This document shows, in pieces, positions 37,016 through 48,159 of a DNA stretch of 64,000 nucleotides. Where the stretch lies: assembly GCA_036345935.2 (NCBI GenBank), contig JADWOT020000002.1, positions 4,166,617-4,230,616 of the forward strand. Direction: 5' to 3'. The notes beneath the pieces are model-generated. The model was not told the DNA's origin, ran no database searches, and was given only the letters and a program-made list of their open reading frames with translations. Each line of letters starts with the position of its first letter. The stretch's first letter is position 1. Made by a program: the position numbers and the translations under genes. The stretch comes from Taenia hydatigena. Taxonomy: Eukaryota > Platyhelminthes > Cestoda > Cyclophyllidea > Taeniidae.

Positions 37016-37167
37016 AAGCGGATGCCAATGCGACGACTGAAGGGAATATGATAGCTTTTCTAATTGCCAATGATCATGGTCACAGAGAAATATGTGAAAA
37101 GATCTCAAGTGCTCTAGAATGTAGTAATAACCAAAAATTATGTCCTGCTTCTTGGCTATGCTGTTAA
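37016..37167 (+). CDS. ankyrin-repeat gene, exon 6 (last)
   Basis: After acceptor cttgtgcccag, the useful frame (two bases, then ADANATTEGN) gives the start of a further repeat, with IANDHGHREICEK at about 37.06-37.10 kb, and ends at TAA 37165. The exon matches the copy at 23.73-23.84 kb, which fixes both the frame and the splice phase. Joined directly to exon 5 as it now stands, the frame would be wrong and would stop after about 11 codons. The protein may therefore end there, unless an unseen donor is used. Confidence 0.6.
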
Positions 37168-37405
37168 ATATTAATTTCATGGCCAGCGATTTCAGCAAGT
37201 ATCAATGAAGCCCAATTTTGTTTGTTCTACTTCTTCATCGTTTTGGGACTTTGCTGGATAATTGATGCGATAGCAGTAGCGTATTCGCCTAGTTATTTTG
37301 TTTACGTGTTTTGGAGTCCATTTACGAAGACGGTAGTCGATTTTGTAAAAGTCGAGAGTCTTCTTTCCTCGACTCGACGGATTCTTGAGCCACAAGTCAT
37401 CACCA

Positions 37406-37411
37406 AATAAA
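37406..37411 (+). terminator. polyadenylation signal AATAAA
   Basis: A canonical AATAAA lies about 240 bases after the last stop codon of the ankyrin gene on the same strand. It is the first such hexamer after that stop, so it is the likely 3' end signal. Confidence 0.45.
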
Positions 37412-38160
37412 TGAATGCAGTAGGATAAATTTATTTTTGGCAATTGTTAGTAGTAATTGTCGTAAGAGTAATTACGACAGGCCGAGGAACAATGTAAGTC
37501 GGCCATTGAGCAGATGTCTTCCAAGTTATTAGATGTGGCTTTAGGAGTGCTTTACAAACAAACTTCTCAAGCACATATTTACGGTTAGAGGCAACTAGCT
37601 GGAATCGATCAGCCTCCTGGCGTTCGCCTGAAGAAAGTCGAGCTACATTGCTCTGTTTATATTTGTCCTACATAAATCAGTTTCTTTAAATATTCATGAA
37701 AAATAGGGAACAACCGTCCCCGTTTTCCTTTTGGTCTATTTGCCTGTTTTACACAGTCTTTTGGCTGCATCACTAGGATCAGGTAGTTATCGTCCCATCA
37801 GGTTCGCATAGAGTTGAGCTTACGTTTTAAACTCTAGTCTACCTCAAGGAGAGCTAACGATGTCCTCATTGCTGGCTTTTCGTTCGCCGAATGATTCTCA
37901 CCTAAGGAGCACTTTTACTAACGCACGCATCACCTGAGTTCAACGGCGACTTGGGTCCCTACTTTTAGCTTAAGTTGCGGAACAGCGTGATTCCTATATT
38001 TTTTCTACGTCCGCTCCATAGTTTGGTGTTATTAGCAATTTCTATCTAATTGATTAGATTAAATTATCGATCTTTTGTGAATACTTTTAACCTTGTGAAT
38101 CCTTTAATTTATGCAGGAGTCATTATTACAAGCCCATGCAGAATAATGTTTAGGACTGCA
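37412..38160. other. no gene recognised
   Basis: AT-rich sequence between the ankyrin gene's 3' end and a decayed minus-strand patch. Nothing was recognised. Confidence 0.4.
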
Positions 38161-38790
38161 TTAAAGATCCTTGAGACGATGATTGACAAAATTTTCACTA
38201 AGTAATTTTGTGCGTTCCATCGGTAAGGCAAAGATTGGGATCGCACAACCCGGTGACAGCCCTTCGGGATTCCGCAGATAACTCTCCCCCAATCTGCCCT
38301 TAAAGAAAGTCCACAATGTTCCCGTTGCTTTATGGAAGCAATGTGTCACCATTGATCTGATAGAAAGTCTCTGCAATCAGAATATTCAAACTGAGCAACT
38401 CTGTAGGCTAAATAGCAGCCAATAAATCAGCCACGCATTTAAGGATTTGAGCCAATGGTTTACTGCAAGTGCCAAATCGGATTCTCTGCCTTCCTTTAGT
38501 TGAAGCGTACATTCTCAGCACAATCTGTCATGGTGATCCACACTAGTGGAACGCATTTTCGGCGATTCGAGACTTCCTACGGACTCCGATGTCAAAAAAG
38601 GATAGCCATTCTCTAGCAGCTGTACAATAAAGGGGAGAATGTGGGTAGAGCGCACATTACAGACCAAGTTGTTGAAAACGAGATAACATTTCCAATATTT
38701 GCGACAGAAGTTAGGGTTTGTGCCGGTTGTTCGGATCATACCTTTTTGAGCGGGTCATGAACTTATTGGCCAAGTAAGTTCCTTAAGTCT
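38161..38790 (-). pseudogene. decayed coding region, unknown protein
   Basis: One minus-strand frame runs from 38739 to 38161 (193 codons) with only three stops, all TGA. Between them are smooth stretches such as RSTHILPFIVQLLENGYPFL, LKEGRESDLALAVNHWLKSL and NPEGLSPGCAIPIFALPMER. A short frame just upstream (KFMTRSKRYDPNNRHKP) joins after a shift. I do not recognise the family. The region is close to what chance could give in 64 kb, so it remains a candidate. Confidence 0.3.
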
Positions 38791-38947
38791 TGCATGCGTT
38801 CATTTCAAATCGCGACCCGATAAACTTCTTTCGTGGTTGAGAAGGCAACTTATCGCTAGAATTAGGAAAAAAATCCGTATGAGACGACTGACGACAAAAC
38901 TAGATAAACTCAAATGCATGCAGACTCCTTTGCCAGGCTTAAGTTTA

Positions 38948-39650
38948 CACCTCATCCCTTGAGTTACTCTGCGTGGACAAAAACCTGACCCGAAAAATCC
39001 TCACCCTTTCGCTAAGCCCAGACTAAAGTTGCAACAAAAACGCTATATTTCGACTAAGACGGTGGATGCTGGCGGCATAGGTGATGCGAGCACTAATCCA
39101 TGGCAAATATGCAGGCGTAGAGTCGTGGAATGTTAAAATAGTTGCCGATAGGGCCAAAACATGAAGAAAATTAGTACAAGGCGCTCATCATGGTTTAATC
39201 AACACCCAGCATTTTGGCCTTCACTCCTAAAGCTCGTTCTTCTAAATCAGCCATTATAGGTGATCAGACAGACTAGAACCAACTGTAGCGCAGAAACAAA
39301 CGCAAATCCTCGAATTTCGTTGGCAGAAGGGTCCACTATCGGCAAGTCAACCCAATAGTTAACATGAAATCTCTACATACGCCATTGGTAGACGAACTTT
39401 TATCCTACCAACTGATGCATGCATACGCCTTGATAACGGAAGATAAGTAAAGCTTGCAGAGGACCACTCACCGCTCATTTAATAGAGAAAATGAAGACGG
39501 TGGTTGTCAAGCTTCCTATCACTCACCCACAAATTAAAATTCAGATCCGTTCTTCTCCCCCAACTACTAAGAAGCCAAGAATCATTAAGAGAGACTCCGG
39601 TCCGTAAATGCGCCTATACGAAAGCAAAAATAGGGAAGAAGGCACTCAAC
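38948..39650 (+). pseudogene. weak coding-like stretch with many stops
   Basis: The frame of the candidate exon at 39875 can be followed upstream through patches such as DPKNPHPFAKPRLKLQQKRY and MKTVVVKLPITHPQIKIQIR, but with about ten stops in between. It could be a heavily decayed gene or simply chance. Confidence 0.12.
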
Positions 39651-39874
39651 CAGGCCTAGTCGTCAAAGGCACAGGAGTAGGCCAAGTGAAATCTGCGGCT
39701 TTGAGCGTCAGAAAGCACCGCCAGCAGCACCTACGACCTTTCTAGCGATTTCGTACGAACGGAACTTTACACTTCTTCTCTTAATCCTTTTCATTGTTTA
39801 AAATTCCCAACAACTCATTTATTCGTGCAACCATTAAAAATACCCCTATGATTTGAGTGAATTTTTGTGGCTAG

Positions 39875-40115
39875 AATACATTTATTGAGAGATCAGCAGC
39901 AACGTCTCGACGGTTGTTGGGGACAAAAGGATTCAATGGGACAGGTCACCTATTTCAACAAGGGAATCCTTTCAAAGTTACCACATTGCACACTCGTTAC
40001 AGTGGCATTTGCGGAACGTCGTTTCGCTCCATTGTTAAAGCATGTGCCTCGAACCCAACGGCTGGCGTACGCTTGGCGCAACTTAACAACGGCAGCAGTG
40101 GCAGCAGTAGCACAG
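39875..40115 (+). CDS. candidate coding exon, unknown protein
   Basis: Bounded by an acceptor (ttttgtggctag) and a donor (ACAG/gttcgt), the frame is open for 80 codons and looks like real protein. It contains GHLFQQGNPFKVTTLHTRYS, GICGTSFRSIVKACASNPTA and a Gly/Ser-rich end. It starts in phase 0 and ends in phase 1. I do not recognise the family. A partner exon was not found; the sequence after the donor stays open for nine codons only. Antisense frames are absent here, which favours the plus strand. The second plus frame at 39867-40136 is a shadow. Confidence 0.4.
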
Positions 40116-40525
40116 GTTCGTTCAGGATCTGCATAGACTAATAGAGTACGTAGGAAATGGAAAACTAAAGAGCAGATTAGCTAGCCTTTAGCCATCAAGC
40201 ATTTTCTGTCTACTTGACGGTACCGCGGCAGATGCAAAATCTCTACCTCACGGTGGGGAGGCGTATCTCAACGTGGTAGATAGACGACACATATAATCGC
40301 GCATAATTAGGAGCTTTTCCAGTGTCAAACCGTTAATCTTTATAAGTACTAACTGAGTAGTAAGCCTTTTTCTCCACGCATCTAAGCCCTTCATTTAAAC
40401 TTCATTTGATCCTTTCTGTGCACTACTTCACAAAGCAGGAACTGCAGCACCGCGACGCACTATGCAGATATTACAGAGGTTTCAACAAACGCCTTAGCGA
40501 CTGCTTTACTGATGGCAGTCTACAC
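40116..40525. other. no gene recognised
   Basis: Short sequence between the candidate exon and a weak ankyrin-like trace. A frame starting at 40406 runs into that trace without independent support. Confidence 0.35.
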
Positions 40526-40527
40526 GA

Positions 40528-40605
40528 AGTGCATGTCCTTCGAAAAATTAAGAATAATGGAGCTCATGTACACCTCAATTCTTTCCTTGTCCTCATTTTA
40601 GTGCC
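40528..40605 (+). pseudogene. possible ankyrin exon 2 trace
   Basis: The frame reads DGSLHEVHVLRKIKNNGAHV, comparable to MGNIEMMQLL-LNNGAHTYL in exon 2. The DNA aataatggagctca matches aataatggggctca (35041) at 13 of 14 positions, and the following 20 bases match at about 12. The match is short, so coincidence is quite possible. Confidence 0.25.
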
Positions 40606-40629
40606 AGATTCTAAGTTTTTACCTATTTA

Positions 40630-43600
40630 TATTTGGCGCTAACGAATTCAAACCCAAAGAAACATTCCTGCATCTGTCCAATCAAAAGGAGGCCAAGAAA
40701 ATCAGTCCTAATCTCAGTGAAGTTCTGCGATAGCCTTACCAACCGAATCGGTACATGGATGCTAAGTATGAACTTAATCGTTGGTAATTAATGAAATCTT
40801 TTCTAAAAAGGTTCTATTTGCATCCAGTAAGAGGTAATGACAGTCCTCGAAACATAGGATCGCTTGACTGCAGGGCTGAATACCAGCAAGGCGACAAGAT
40901 TCCTTACTGACAATGCGCAATAAAAGGTGGACTGTTTTACGTGTTCACTCGCTTAGGCTGCTCGAGGTTTAAATGCTTCATGATTTTTACAAGTTTTACG
41001 AGCAGAGCTGGCTATGCTGTTATTTTTGGATTGACTTGTGTTGCCAGTTTTCTAAAAGTATAACCCACATATCATAATGGTGTCCCAATTTCCCTTCACT
41101 TTGCATAAAAGTGGTAGGCTTTTGTGAAATCGGCCGTTTGTGCAAGTCACTCGGTCAACTGTATCGCACCGCCCTTGGCTAGTGGGCAGCTTCCCAGCCT
41201 TGTCTTTGTGGATGTAAAGAAGGAACATGTTGTCATTATTGTAGTGGATGATGCTTACCACTGAAGCTACGTTTTTGGCTCTTATATTGCAATGACCTTC
41301 TCTTAGGTAAGTGGCGTTATGAGGGTGCAGAGAATGAACATGAGGTAGTGCCTTCCACACTCTCCCTCCTTACATTCTCTCTCCTTCCTCTCTTTCTGCT
41401 ATTTCTAAGATAAAACGGATTTTCCTACGATCCTGTTTTGCGGCCTGCTGTACAAAGCATGCGATTCAAGGTCTTGCGTCTTGTTGCTTTTCACCGATTT
41501 AAAGGTCTTTCTGTCCAGTCTACCCACTACGCATAATCGTTTGAGAGGTCTATAGTGCTGAGTGGCCTCGAGCAGACAGAGCTTGGAAATAATTGCTGGT
41601 AAGTGTGCACCAAATGCATGTTAGGGTCTCCAGTTTATCCCAAACAAGGCGGTAAACCGTCTACTTAACAGCAAAATGCAAAGGTTAATTTAATTCAAAG
41701 TTCGGATCAAGACGGAATTCAAAAACTATGCGGTATTTAATCACATCGCAACATAGCTTACACACTACGCAGGCTCAAGCATGGCGTGAAAGTAGCAGCA
41801 AATCCAAACAGCGCTTTATACTGCATGGATATGGACAACCGCATTCATCTAACGCACTCAGCAAATTAAGACAATTCATTAAAGTTGTCTTGATTAAAAT
41901 CTGCATTTGGAAGTCTTCTCCACCGCTCCTTTAGGTAATTTTGATGATTTCATTCATAAACAAAATATGGTGGCGTCTAGAGCTCTAAGGAAGGATGGCC
42001 ACAGGACTGACGGGCATATTACACAATTGGCGTCTCAGTTGAGCCCTAGATCATACATAAGTGAGTGATTGGGACAACAAAATTACTTGTATTTTATGCT
42101 CAATTTCTGTAACAGAGCAAGAGCTTTACTTGGTATGTGTATTTTAATATAATTAAATAAATTTTAGAGGTCACTCATTGATTTTTGACAGATAGACGGA
42201 ATCTGAGCTGCTTGACAAGCTTTATCGTGCACTTGGATGCTCTCTTCCACTTTCCGTGCCGCGAGCCTATTATTATACAGACACGCTGGCGGGCAGACAT
42301 TCGAGCGAAAGTGGATTAGTGTGTTAATCTATTGAAAGCCGTGAGGTAAGAAAAGAGAGAAATAAGTACAATGTGCAAGGCTAAGGCACATCAGCGAATA
42401 CACTGTGCATTATAAAATGAAGCCTAGGAGTGAAATACGCAGTCGAGAAAAGAGAGGGCAGTGATGCAGCCTGCTCGATGCAAGGGTGGACTGCAAGCCC
42501 GCCAGCCCAACAAGATATCAGGCAGGCAGGTGGACAAACTGGCAGGATTTCAGGCAATTACGCAGGCACCTAGCCGAAAGTAAAAGGGCATGTTACTGAG
42601 TGGAGATAGAAGTACATTAAACCAGAGCATATCTACAGCGCTGACGTATGTCAACCTATCCACTAAGTAAGACGTAATGCATTGACATGCGGGGATTTAA
42701 TGAGACACATAGAAATTAGAAATTAGACACATAGAATTGGTTGAATTCACTTGCCTCCCTAGTGAATGGACTTGTTTGGTGCCAATCAAGCAAGACTAAT
42801 TGTACTCCCCAGAGACCGAGCAAGAGGAGGTGCATGGGCACCTGAAAACTATGACGAACGCAATTACACGGATGACCAAAGTACGATCATGTGCCATCGT
42901 GTATGAGGATCAGGTGACTTTGAAGCATCATAAAGAGATTGTGCGAAACAACGGAGAGCAACAAATTATGTCCACCACAGCATTCGTAGTCATGGAAGGC
43001 GAAAGTTGCAGCTCATGCTCAGGCAATGTGTGCAACACATCTCAGTGGATTAGAGATGATATAGCCAAACTGATCATTTATTTGCTGAAGTGATTGTACA
43101 ACAGAGAATAAGGTAACACTGACAATTTGATGGTCGGCAGAGAGTTAGAGGGATTGGAAGGAGCTGTGATTAATGAGAGTATACCAGCGCAAAGCCATCC
43201 GCAAAAGCTGCTGCAGCTTTTGTTCTACCTACTTAAAATAGGCCAACAGCGGTGTTCATTTTGCTGCCAAACTTGCCCCGATAAGGCAAAGAGGGCCATT
43301 GAGAGAAGTGTAACTGAGGAGGCCGGATCGCAGTCCTGTAAAATTCAAGAGTTGAATAGCTTCCTCACTTTCTCTTTATGATGCTATTTCCTTACTCAAC
43401 TACCGTACTTACCTCCACCGCCTGAACACCGGATTAGGCTCTTTAACACCCCTCGTCTAGGTTATTTCCCATGCCAGTCGCTACTTTAAGGCTTATGTTC
43501 TAGTACATTAGAACCATTAAATAAACGTCATGATTTACGATTCTTTCAATTGTCCAATGTTTTCACCACCTCTACCTTGCCACGTTATTCTCACTTCACT
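40630..43600. other. no gene recognised
   Basis: A pyrimidine-rich patch at 41350-41400 could be a scrap of family A but has no landmark motif. A caggcagg-rich patch lies at 42520-42560, and a short direct repeat (agacacatagaa) at 42700-42735. Frames at 42800-43093 and 43127-43381 lack support. Confidence 0.4.
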
Positions 43601-43605
43601 GTAGA

Positions 43606-43900
43606 TCAGCCTTCCTTTTATCTGGACGGTGACCAGCTAGTATGGTGTGAGAGGGAGTGTGGCTTACCCACATAACCAGCGTCTTCACTCAGGAACCGCC
43701 TTGAGTCTACTCTGGCCCTTGTCGCCAATGCCAAGTTTGCGAGGCACGTGTCTGGGGCAATTGTCAAGTTGCACGCCATTTGCGGCCATTCTGTCGAAAA
43801 TCGGACAAATCTCGCCCCACAACTTCTAGTGCCAGTGCGGTTATCACACCACACCAAAGCGCAGCGCTCAGTGGCAGACGTTGCGGTAGATGTACGATAA
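43606..43900 (+). pseudogene. G+C-richer coding-like patch, unknown
   Basis: After a possible acceptor (ttctcacttcactgtag), a plus frame reads FYLDGDQLVWCERECGLPT, then TAA at 43673, then about 74 open codons including NRLESTLALVANAKFARHVS and GAIVKLHAICGHSVENRTNL. The third codon positions look G/C-biased, unlike the flanks. Minus-strand frames at 43618-43857 and 43764-44006 are open over the same DNA, so the strand is not certain. No family is assigned. Confidence 0.25.
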
Positions 43901-43904
43901 CGCC

Positions 43905-46050
43905 AGATTCGCCTTTTGCCGCCACCATCGCTCTCCTTGAGTTAGTAACAGGCCAAAATAGGGCAGGCGGAGACTTAAGCATCGGCCCGCGCAGTCCACC
44001 ACACATTCGTGTGGTAGATGCTCGGCTTGCGAATGGGAGTCAAGAGAGATATTCTTGTAGTAGATGATGCAAGCCCTCAAATAAGAGAGTTAGTTTAAAT
44101 GAAGTAAAAGCACTTCCTTTTGCTTTTAACACACTGAGATTATTGTTTTCGGTCAGTTGAGTTGTGAGCTTGCGTTGTCTTGATTCTCCACGTGAGACGA
44201 ACTCACAATAGCTCATATCACTTTGCAATTAAGTCAGGGCTGTCAGAAACTGCAGGAATTTGGCTTAGAGTACTACTAACCCTGACGGCCTTCCTCGTTT
44301 CTATAGCGATCATCTAACTTTAATGGGTATAATGAGCTACAGAGCCGCAGAAGTGTTACAAATGTTGTCCATCCTTGGCAATCACCTGAACTTCGTGTTC
44401 TATGGGTCCTTCCTAAGCAGCATGATTTGCGCCTCACTTAAAGTACGTGGAATATTAATTGCAGAGTGGTTTGCAGTACCGCCGTAAAAATTTTAGTTTC
44501 GCAAAAAGGTTTTGCATTCTCCACACGTCCATTATCAGAGTGAAAAATTAGTCGATCGAAAGCTAAGAAATGCCGAAGGCCAATATCATTGGCGCTGTAG
44601 GATTGTTCGTCTTCGACTCGTTTTTATTCATCATGATCAGATGCCTTTTTTAAATACAGACAAATGTAATGCCATTTATATCGATTTTATGGTTTGTTTC
44701 CGAGTGTGAAGCACCTTATGATGGCGGCTGTAGAGATTACAGTTGGAGGCACTAATAACGACTTTGAGGGGTGGTGCGCAGTGAGTTATTTTTTTGTTGC
44801 ACTGCGTGTTGCTCCATGATGAACCTTGTGTCTGCAGAGGTTGGACACAGCTTGAACGTCCGCACTGCACCTTGACCTCCAGGTCATGTTAGTAGTCTTC
44901 CGACTTCTGAGAATGCTCCAAGCCAGAGAACCCTTATTATAGTGCGTATAGGTTGCAAGGCTATGGGCGTAACCAAGGGGACATGCTATGCAGTGGACAA
45001 AGCCTAAAGAGCCTGCCAAAGCCCCAAATTTAATTACACTGTCAAATATATTCCCGCTTTTCTACGGCGCAATATAATTAGTGCTGTTGTTTCAAAGTAC
45101 CTACTTCATGTTAGAATGTGTAATACGGAGCAGTAAGGTTGTCTTGAGATTCTGACAAACAGATTCGTCAATAGCAGTTTCGGTCTTTAAGGAAAAGACT
45201 CATTTTATTTCCAAAATGAAGTTTGCTGAGTTGGATTTGATTCCATTTATCAAGGCTTCGATCGCTAGCTCAAATTTTTTCCCACAATTTTACCCGAACT
45301 ATTTATTTTAGCTGGAAGTTTTGCGCTAATTCGTTGCTCAACATCTTAGCGTTAAAGCCTTTTTCGGAGCTACAAGAAGCCATACATTGCAGGTGCAGGA
45401 GAGTGCCGCAGGAGAGCGAACAGTCGCGAGAATGGCGTTTTGGCCCAACCATCAGGATGGTATTTCGAACCTCGAAGAAGGAAGGTTTCGCGCATTTGAA
45501 TGTACACAAGGCCAAATGCCAAGCCACTGCGAACTCTTTTCCGATATGCGTCGTCTTCTGTGCTTCTTGTGGTTACTCTCGGGGTTTGGTCTCAGCTGGG
45601 CCGTGTGTGGACTGAAACTAATCATGAACCATCGTGTGCTGCAGTTTTTCATTGTCTCATCCTCCGCAGGGCAAACATAAATGATGACAGTTGCGTTTAA
45701 GAGGTAGTGACATTGCTCTGCCATTTTTTCTCTAAAAATTGTTATACAAAAGAACCCCTTTTTAAATGCTAACGTGAAGCATGCTGTTTAGGAAACTCTT
45801 TCAATCCTTATTCAATTTTTATGTTAATTCACCATCTCCTGACCTATTGCTGTAAAAAGCTTAAGAAATGAGCTTCTGCCACAAGCGAACGCTGTTGTAA
45901 GTCTCCTATAGTAAGTTCTTTCACATTCACTTACTCTTCCCTGGTGCTAAAATACGCTTGCCACGGAACGAGACCAGCGATACTCTCTACTTAAAGTGGG
46001 TTCATTCGACGCTACGGCTAGCGTATCTTCCAAAGTTATCCCCGATGCTG
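43905..46050. other. no gene recognised
   Basis: Contains overlapping open frames on both strands at 45303-45724, none with support, and several short ones. No repeats of families A or B were seen. Confidence 0.4.
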
Positions 46051-46054
46051 CAAT

Positions 46055-46170
46055 GAGGAGTTCAAGCAGAGTGCATGAAGTGGATGATATTAGAGCCGAG
46101 CGAGAGATGATGAGCAACAAACTCTCTTCCAAGCCTTAAACGAAATATGTAATCCAGCATAAAGCCATGC
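46055..46170 (+). pseudogene. ankyrin gene fragment, copy of exon 3
   Basis: The block gatgagcaacaaactctcttccaagcctta (46104-46133) matches exon 3 at about 35656-35686, with a one-base loss and a few changes. It continues weakly through ccagcataaagcca, which corresponds to ctgccatgaagcg. Upstream, RVHEVDD plays the part of the acidic linker. A one-base shift and a TAA break the frame. The minus-strand frame at 45947-46132 is a shadow. Confidence 0.6.
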
Positions 46171-47600
46171 AAAAGTGCCTTATAACAATAAAAGGTGGGA
46201 ATTTCGCAGACGGTTATGACAAAAACAGCGCAAATGCATGAAAACTGTTGATGGATGAGCAGCTTCCCTTATCATAGAATGCGTATTCATTAAAGAGTAT
46301 TCTTAGGATCCCCGATAATGAGCACCAGCTCCTATGGTAGTCAGTACATGTTTGATTGGATCGCGAGTTGATAAAATGATTGTCAAAGATACTCGGTTTG
46401 CTTCAAGTCGACATGTCTTACGCTAAATTGTGCACATTCTCTTAAGATTACTTGCCAGGTTAAATGTCCTTTTAGGTGGGAAATCGACTGGAATATTGTA
46501 CAGCGGTACCAGGTATCAACCAAAAGTGGTTAAAGATGCTTAAAGGGGTGATAACTCGTTAGTTGTGCGTGCAGTACGTGCGATATTAGAACCAGTCTCC
46601 ATATGCTTCTTACCCTATTCGGATGACCTGGTCGACTTAATTTTGTAAAACGTCCAGGGCCCACTGCTCGTTTGGCACATTGACACAAACTACACAAACA
46701 TGTCTGCTTATATTATTACAAGATGTGCACGCAGACCCTTATTAAAGGCCATCACTCAAATGGGCACTACGCTTCTTTGAACATGTCTTCGGGTGTCAAG
46801 CAGGTAGACCTCGCTACCGTATAGACCATAGAAGTGCCATGAATCGAGGAACGAAAATAAAGCTAAAGTATTGGAGCGCTTTACTGACCATTAGTCATTG
46901 ACCCAGGACAACTTGTACAGACGCGCAAGACTTTGCCTTTTATGACTTATATATTTAGAGACGTACCTTTAATCTCAAAAAGGTAATTACTTTAGCGCCT
47001 TCAATTTTTTTCGTGGTAGTGAAAAGACATTCAGAGTCGAAAAAATAAGCAAATCCTTGCAGCCTTGTAGATGGATTGGTGCCTCTGTTTCTTACGGCAG
47101 CACTGCTGATTCGCTAAAACAAGGAGCTTTACTTCTGGTGTTGTGTGATAGCGTAGAGATTTCGGAGGAACTGTGAGGGGACTAGTGTGCGCATAATTTG
47201 ACGGGTGCATCTTTGCAGCCTTAACCCTACTCAGCTTTCACGGCACTCCCTAATGGCCTGATAATAGAGCAGATTATGTCAATGCTAGAAATACTAATTA
47301 TTAAAATGCTTTGAAGACTTTTACTTAACTCGTGCAGCACTGGAAGAGCTATTTCTTAAATCAAAGGCGTAATCACTTCATAAAGACCTACGAACCTCGT
47401 ATCAGCCCGCATAGTACGTTACTATAGCAGGAGCAGATGCGAGGCTTTTGCAAGTGTAATTCGAGCCTACTTTAATTTGCAAAATATGTAATGTCTTAAG
47501 CGCATATGCAGGCAAGTCTTCCTATAATGCTACCCACGTTATTCAAGCACTATGTTACAGCCATTGAACAAAGAGCGAAAGATGAAGCACACTACTGAAT
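46171..47600. other. no gene recognised
   Basis: No frame longer than about 60 codons and no recognisable repeat. Confidence 0.45.
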
Positions 47601-48155
47601 TTGTGTGCTTGCTGTGGTCATGTTCAAACATCATTCATCTTCATCCAAGAGCAAGCTAGCATTCCAAACATCACGAAGACGTTAGCCTATCCATTGTATG
47701 TGCACCTCGTAAGCAACAGCAGTGAGCAACTCAAATTCGGCCTCCAATTTAGCGGCAGGAACTTCCAACTCGGGCAGGTGGTATTGTAGTCACGCCATGG
47801 CAGCCACCGCGTGCTCTCTGTTGACTTCTTCATAGAATTCAAGGCACTTGGCTCCGTCAAATTTAAATATCTATTGCAATTAGAGTTCCGTGCCACACTT
47901 TAGCACAGACTGTTCACTTCTTGGACTAAAATCCTTAATGACTGCAATCTCTGGCAAAGCACAGGCAAGTTGTTGCATCTTAAAGCTTATTTAGAATACG
48001 GTGAGTTTAAGAGGCGAGTACTATTCTCTCTGTCTTGCTTATATGGACATCCCATTTTTGTACACGATCCCAGAGACCTCTATTCTTATCTCCTTTATAG
48101 CACTCAAATGTGCTGCCAGTCTGGAAAGTAACTAAAATAACTTCCTGATAACTAG
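47601..48155 (+). pseudogene. decayed coding region, unknown protein
   Basis: A single plus frame of about 184 codons has two internal TAG stops (47787 and 47898) and ends in TAA. The stretches read as protein: PLYVHLVSNSSEQLKFGLQF, SVDFFIEFKALGSVKFKYLL and LSCLYGHPIFVHDPRDLYSY. The middle part alternates hydrophobic residues as in beta strands. I cannot name a family. Few stops over this length is unusual but not beyond chance for the window. Confidence 0.3.
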
Positions 48156-48159
48156 TCGT

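Noticed and set aside
42500..42735. caggcagg-rich patch and short direct repeat as a CRISPR-like or tandem array
   Set aside because: Units are too few and irregular, and the context is a eukaryotic genome.
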